Source: Neorhizobium populisoli
GTDB taxonomy: Bacteria > Pseudomonadota > Alphaproteobacteria > Rhizobiales > Rhizobiaceae
Direction of reading: 5' to 3'
DNA: 64,000 bases
NCBI RefSeq assembly: GCF_019430945.1
Contig: NZ_JAHYCB010000007.1
Span: 62,001-126,000 of the forward strand
The position numbers and the translations under genes were made by a program. Positions 62,928 through 64,000 of this stretch are shown piece by piece (position 1 is the first letter of the stretch; each line of letters starts with the position of its first letter). The notes beneath the pieces were generated by a model. It saw only the letters and a program-made list of their open reading frames with translations. It made no database searches and was not told the origin of the DNA.

Positions 62928-64000
62928 ATGTCGATTTTTTCCGTTCCCGGCGCCGACGCCAAAGCAACGCTTGCAGCCCTGGATCAATCCCAGGCCATCA
63001 TCGAATTCGATCTCTCCGGGATCATTCTCCGGGCCAACGAGAATTTCTGCCGCACGGTGGGTTACTCGCTGTCGGAAATCGTCGGCAAGCATCACAGCAT
63101 GTTCTGCGAAGCAGACTATGCTAAGTCGCAGTCCTATCGGGATTTCTGGACACGGCTCGGTAACGGCAAGTTCGATGCCGGCGCCTACAAGCGGATCGGC
63201 AAGGGCGGCCGCGAGGTCTGGATCCAGGCGTCGTATAACCCCGTCTCTTCCGGCGGGAAGCCATACAAGGTCGTCAAGTTCGCAACCGATATCACCGCCG
63301 CCAAGCCCAAGTCCGCCGAGGACGAAGGCAAGATCGACGCGATCTCCCGCACCCAGGCGATCATCGAATTCACCCCAAGTGGCGATATCCTGACGGCGAA
63401 CGAGAATTTCTTAGCCTGTCTCGGTTATCAGCTTTCCGAAATCACCGGCAAACATCACAGCATGTTCTGCGAAGCTTCGTTCCGCGACAGCGCGGAATAT
63501 CGCGCTTTCTGGAAGAAGCTCGCCGGCGGCGAGGCTATCTCGGCGGAATTCAAGCGCATCGGCAAGGGTGGCAAGGTGGCCTGGATCCAGGCGTCCTACA
63601 ATCCGATCTTCGATGCCGACGGCCGTGTCTTCAAGGTCGTGAAGTTTGCGACCGACATTACCGAGCGGGTGCGCGCCGTCGATGACATTGCCAGCGGCCT
63701 CACCGCGCTGTCCAAGGGTGATCTTCTCGCTCATATCGAAAAGCCGTTCATTCCCACGCTCGAGCAGATCCGTACCGATTTCAACGCGGCAGTCTCGACG
63801 CTCGCTGATGCCATGCGCACTGTCGGTGAAAACGCCGAAGGCATCGCCAGCGGCTCGAACGAAATTCACAATGCCTCCGACAGCCTGTCGACCCGCACCG
63901 AGAAGCAGGCCGCAGCGGTAGAAGAAACCGCCGCCGCCCTCGAAGAGATCAGCCGCACGGTGGCCGACAGCGCCAAGCGGGCCGAAGAAGCCGGTTCGCT
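62928..64000 (+). CDS. Soluble methyl-accepting chemotaxis protein with two PAS domains (5' part)
   Basis: The open frame starts at ATG 62928 and runs off the end of the window. Two PAS domains lie at about residues 15-125 and 135-245, each with QAIIEF, FCEA, RIGKGG, WIQASYNP and VVKFATDIT; the second repeats the first with a period of 121 residues. A HAMP-like linker and the start of the MCP signalling domain (VEETAAALEEISRTVADSAK) follow. No membrane segment is seen, so it is probably a cytoplasmic, energy- or redox-sensing receptor. Confidence 0.93.
   Translation, partial: MSIFSVPGADAKATLAALDQSQAIIEFDLSGIILRANENFCRTVGYSLSEIVGKHHSMFCEADYAKSQSYRDFWTRLGNGKFDAGAYKRIGKGGREVWIQASYNPVSSGGKPYKVVKFATDITAAKPKSAEDEGKIDAISRTQAIIEFTPSGDILTANENFLACLGYQLSEITGKHHSMFCEASFRDSAEYRAFWKKLAGGEAISAEFKRIGKGGKVAWIQASYNPIFDADGRVFKVVKFATDITERVRAVDDIASGLTALSKGDLLAHIEKPFIPTLEQIRTDFNAAVSTLADAMRTVGENAEGIASGSNEIHNASDSLSTRTEKQAAAVEETAAALEEISRTVADSAKRAEEAGS

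Overview
The window is a gene-dense, high-GC stretch of ordinary chromosome from an alphaproteobacterium of the order Hyphomicrobiales, most likely family Rhizobiaceae (Rhizobium, Neorhizobium or Agrobacterium group). The signs are the C4-type ALA synthase hemA, the aerobic cobaltochelatase pair cobS-cobT, a CpdR-type receiver protein, the gene orders tlpA/argH-lptM-lysA, ftsEX-ydcF-plsC, hisC-tyrC and aroK-aroB, and short mosaic intergenic repeats resembling rhizobial RIME elements. No insertion sequence, prophage, CRISPR array or rRNA operon was found. There is one tRNA gene (Arg, anticodon CCT).

Layout. 1-2.3 kb: electron transfer flavoprotein (etfB end, etfA) and 3-hydroxybutyryl-CoA dehydrogenase. 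2.3-4.2 kb: a TPR protein with an ATP-grasp-like C-terminus. 4.3-11 kb: a TlpA-type thioredoxin divergent from argH, lptM-like lipoprotein, lysA and a large Gln-rich membrane protein (TIGR02302). 11-17 kb: cpdR-like, hpt, a DUF3426-like protein divergent from ftsE-ftsX, ydcF-like, plsC, chaC-like. 17-27 kb: DUF2125, tyrC, hisC, a SnoaL-like protein, a methyltransferase divergent from gloB, a cupin, YhhN, an EamA exporter, DUF3108, rpmB, yhhQ. 27-35 kb: phytase-like esterase, cobT, cobS, a J-domain protein, bolA, a sterol-desaturase-family hydroxylase, a dicarboxylate/glutamate symporter. 35-42 kb: a CorC-like CBS protein, aroB, aroK, a 51-residue membrane protein, xerD, accA, an L,D-transpeptidase, tusA, a small secreted protein. 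42-51.5 kb: a His-rich CobW GTPase, a DD-carboxypeptidase, an M20 amidohydrolase, tRNA-Arg, a SleB-type hydrolase, DUF2937, an FAD monooxygenase, dxr, hemA. 51.7-55.5 kb: a three-gene molybdenum hydroxylase operon (coxS-L-M order). 55.7-64 kb: a glycine-zipper lipoprotein, tamA, tamB, and the first part of a soluble double-PAS chemotaxis receptor that runs off the window.

Most genes are core metabolism (Arg, Lys, His, Tyr, shikimate, haem, isoprenoid, fatty acid) or envelope biology (ftsEX, plsC, lptM, tamAB, three peptidoglycan enzymes). I see no single new defence or mobile system. The parts most worth a second look are: the TPR/ATP-grasp protein; a CorC-like gene without its usual membrane domain, directly after aroB; a perfect palindrome that buries a Shine-Dalgarno sequence; an inverted repeat just upstream of gloB; paired GGTCGACC sites upstream of the molybdenum hydroxylase; an FNR/FixK-type box upstream of hemA; and an intergenic repeat that supplies stop codons to two convergent genes. 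Start codons were chosen by reading Shine-Dalgarno spacing by eye and are less certain than stops.
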